The position numbers were made by a program, and so were the translations under genes. The notes beneath the pieces were generated by a model. It was not told where the DNA came from. It was given only the letters and a program-made list of their open reading frames with translations, and searched no databases. A stretch of 64,000 nucleotides of DNA, from the NCBI RefSeq assembly GCF_004564075.1, contig NZ_CP038257.1:1-64000 (forward strand), read 5' to 3'. The stretch is from Microbacterium sediminis. GTDB taxonomy: Bacteria; Actinomycetota; Actinomycetes; Actinomycetales; Microbacteriaceae. Of the stretch, positions 62,441 through 64,000 are shown piece by piece (position 1 is the first letter of the stretch; every line of letters begins with the position of its first letter).

Positions 62441-64000
62441 ATGACGAAGTTTCTCAAGGGTCTGGTGTCGTTGGTCGGTATCGCCGCGATCCTCGTCGGC
62501 ATCCCTGCGGCGCTGATCTGGGCTGTCGGGAACCCGCTGCCCTCGCTCGAGCAGCTGCAGCAGCTGGTGTCGTTCCGGCCCGACTACGGCAACGTGCTGC
62601 TGCTGACGAAGATCCTCCCGATGTTCTGCTGGATCGCGTGGGCGTTCTTCGCCTTCCCGCTGCTGGGAGAGATCGCAGCCGCGATCGCCGGACGCACGAC
62701 CCGCAAGCGCGCCCCGATGCTCCGTGGACAGCAGAAGATGGCCGCCACGATGGTCGCCGCCGTCGCCGTCATGTTCACAGGGTTCAGCGGCCTGGCCGCC
62801 ACGCCGGCGCACGCCGAGACCATCACCGTTACCGCCAGCGAAAGCGCCGACGACGTCGCTGAGGCACCTCAGGCGGCCCCTGCCGCTCCTGCCGCGGCGC
62901 AGACGCCCGTGCAAGCGCCCGAGGAGGAGCAGGACGCGGTGCACGTCGTGCAGTCCGGGGACACGCTCTGGGCGATCGCGGAGGACGAGCTCGGAGACGG
63001 CGCCCGATACGGCGAGATCTTCCAAGCGAACGTCGGCCCGCAGGAAGGCGGCGGCTCCCTCACCGATCCAGACCTCATCTACCCCGGCTGGGAGCTGACT
63101 ATCCCCGGGGTGGAGCCCGCGCCGACCGCTGAGCCCCCGGCGCCGGCGCCGCCCGCTCCCACCGACAGCACGGACGATGCTCCCCCCGCATCGCCCGACG
63201 TCGACCAGGAGCAGCCTGGCGGTGCCGGCGCCGGTGCAGCGGGCGGCGGAAGCGGCACCGCCGATGCCGGCGAGGACGCCACCGTCGACGAACCCGCCAC
63301 CTCGCAGGAGGGCTCCACCTCCGCGCAGAACAGCGCTCCAGCTGGCGACGTCGACGAGGGCGAGTCGTTCGATGTCGCCATCCCGCTCGCGACCGGCGGA
63401 GGGATCGCCGGGGTCCTCGCGGCCGGTCTACTTGTTGCCATCGGCCGCCGTCGGCTACAGCAGCGCAACCGCCGCCAGGTCGGCGAGCGCATCGCGATGC
63501 CCGCGCCTGACAGCGCGGCCGCCGACCTCGAGCTCGAGATGCGGATCGTGGAGAACCCGGCCGGGATCGAGGACATCGACAATGCGCTGCGCACGCTGCA
63601 GGCGTGGGCCCAAGACTCCGGCGAGCGGCTGCCCGAGCTGCTCGCCGTGAGGCTTGCCGGCGAAGAGGTCGCCGTGTACCTGGCGGAGCCGGCCGACCTC
63701 CCGGCACCGTTCGAGGCCGTCGCTGCCGACGGCACCGCATGGATCGTGCGCCCCGGGACAGCGATCCCGCCCGAGGCGTCGACGATCGCGCCGTACCCGG
63801 CGCTGGTCACCATCGGCATCGACGACGCCGGGGGAGTGCTCATGCTCGACCTCGAGCAGATCGGCTCCCTCAACGTCACCGGAGACGAGCTCGCCGCCGT
63901 CGGCATGCTCAACGCGCTCGCCGTCGAGCTCGCCGAGAACCCCTGGGCCGACGAGCTGCAGCTGACCATCGTCGGCATGCCCGAAGGGCTCGCGCGCGAC
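62441..64000 (+). CDS. Large LysM-domain membrane protein (partial, runs off the window)
   Basis: GAGGAGGTCGCAGG precedes the ATG. Three N-terminal membrane helices (VSLVGIAAILVGIPAALIW, ILPMFCWIAWAFFAFPLLG, MAATMVAAVAVMFTGFSG) lead to a LysM domain (HVVQSGDTLWAIAEDELGDG ... PGWELTIPG). A Pro/Ala/Gly-rich region and another helix (GGGIAGVLAAGLLVAIG) follow, then a cytoplasmic start of the BTAD-type kind. The frame is open for 520 codons to the last base. It should tie the Tad-type machine to the cell wall. Confidence 0.85.
   Translation, partial: MTKFLKGLVSLVGIAAILVGIPAALIWAVGNPLPSLEQLQQLVSFRPDYGNVLLLTKILPMFCWIAWAFFAFPLLGEIAAAIAGRTTRKRAPMLRGQQKMAATMVAAVAVMFTGFSGLAATPAHAETITVTASESADDVAEAPQAAPAAPAAAQTPVQAPEEEQDAVHVVQSGDTLWAIAEDELGDGARYGEIFQANVGPQEGGGSLTDPDLIYPGWELTIPGVEPAPTAEPPAPAPPAPTDSTDDAPPASPDVDQEQPGGAGAGAAGGGSGTADAGEDATVDEPATSQEGSTSAQNSAPAGDVDEGESFDVAIPLATGGGIAGVLAAGLLVAIGRRRLQQRNRRQVGERIAMPAPDSAAADLELEMRIVENPAGIEDIDNALRTLQAWAQDSGERLPELLAVRLAGEEVAVYLAEPADLPAPFEAVAADGTAWIVRPGTAIPPEASTIAPYPALVTIGIDDAGGVLMLDLEQIGSLNVTGDELAAVGMLNALAVELAENPWADELQLTIVGMPEGLARD

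Overview
The window is very GC-rich DNA from an actinobacterium, most likely a Microbacteriaceae (Microbacterium-like) host. Actinobacterial families support this (CmtR/CtpG, DUF4307, DUF6153, TcpA/TcpC/TcpE-type conjugation proteins, PafBC-type promoters), as do GTG starts, leaderless starts and dense ATGA/GTGA overlaps. A replication-initiator candidate, a parA partition operon with repeat arrays, a coupling ATPase, a type IV secretion operon and a Tad-type operon together point to a large conjugative plasmid. No rRNA, tRNA or CRISPR was seen, and the relaxase is not in the window.

Layout. (1) 1-4062 and 27684-31523: small plasmid genes, including a DUF3560 protein, dprA, a GntR regulator and a protein with three tandem DNA-binding-like repeats. 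Four of their promoters match the DNA-damage (RecA-NDp/PafBC) consensus TGTCGGTG-N8-TAnnnT, and each is followed by the same operator-like sequence ACTGTCAGATTCACA. (2) 4068-27678: a 23.6-kb cargo bounded by TGTAGGTTC...ATGGCG inverted repeats and a CCGAT target duplication. It is a metal and extracytoplasmic-redox island: an ArsR regulator with a P1B-4 ATPase; CopD-CtaG, CtaG and CopC; the ccsA/resB/ccdA/tlpA cytochrome c maturation set; lspA, lnt and two M23 peptidases; a DsbA-like oxidase; and a permease-cmtR-ctpG operon broken by an IS5-family element. (3) 31540-36560: a gene of unknown role, decayed toxin-antitoxin remnants, other broken genes and an intact IS256-family element. (4) 36564-40433: partition and replication. 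(5) 40500-51299: the conjugation operon on the minus strand. (6) 51470-54001: a sigma-like protein, an AAA ATPase and a wHTH regulator. (7) 54119-64000: a Tad/Flp-type operon that runs off the window end.

How it works together. A second conserved element, TTGTCG-N20-CCCCT(T/A)..., occurs four times: before the small gene at 31683, before the first gene of the T4SS operon, before the coupling-protein pair and before the Tad-type operon. Conjugation and the Tad-type machine therefore look co-regulated, possibly through the sigma-like protein at 51470. The cargo transposon landed just upstream of the dprA promoter without destroying it.
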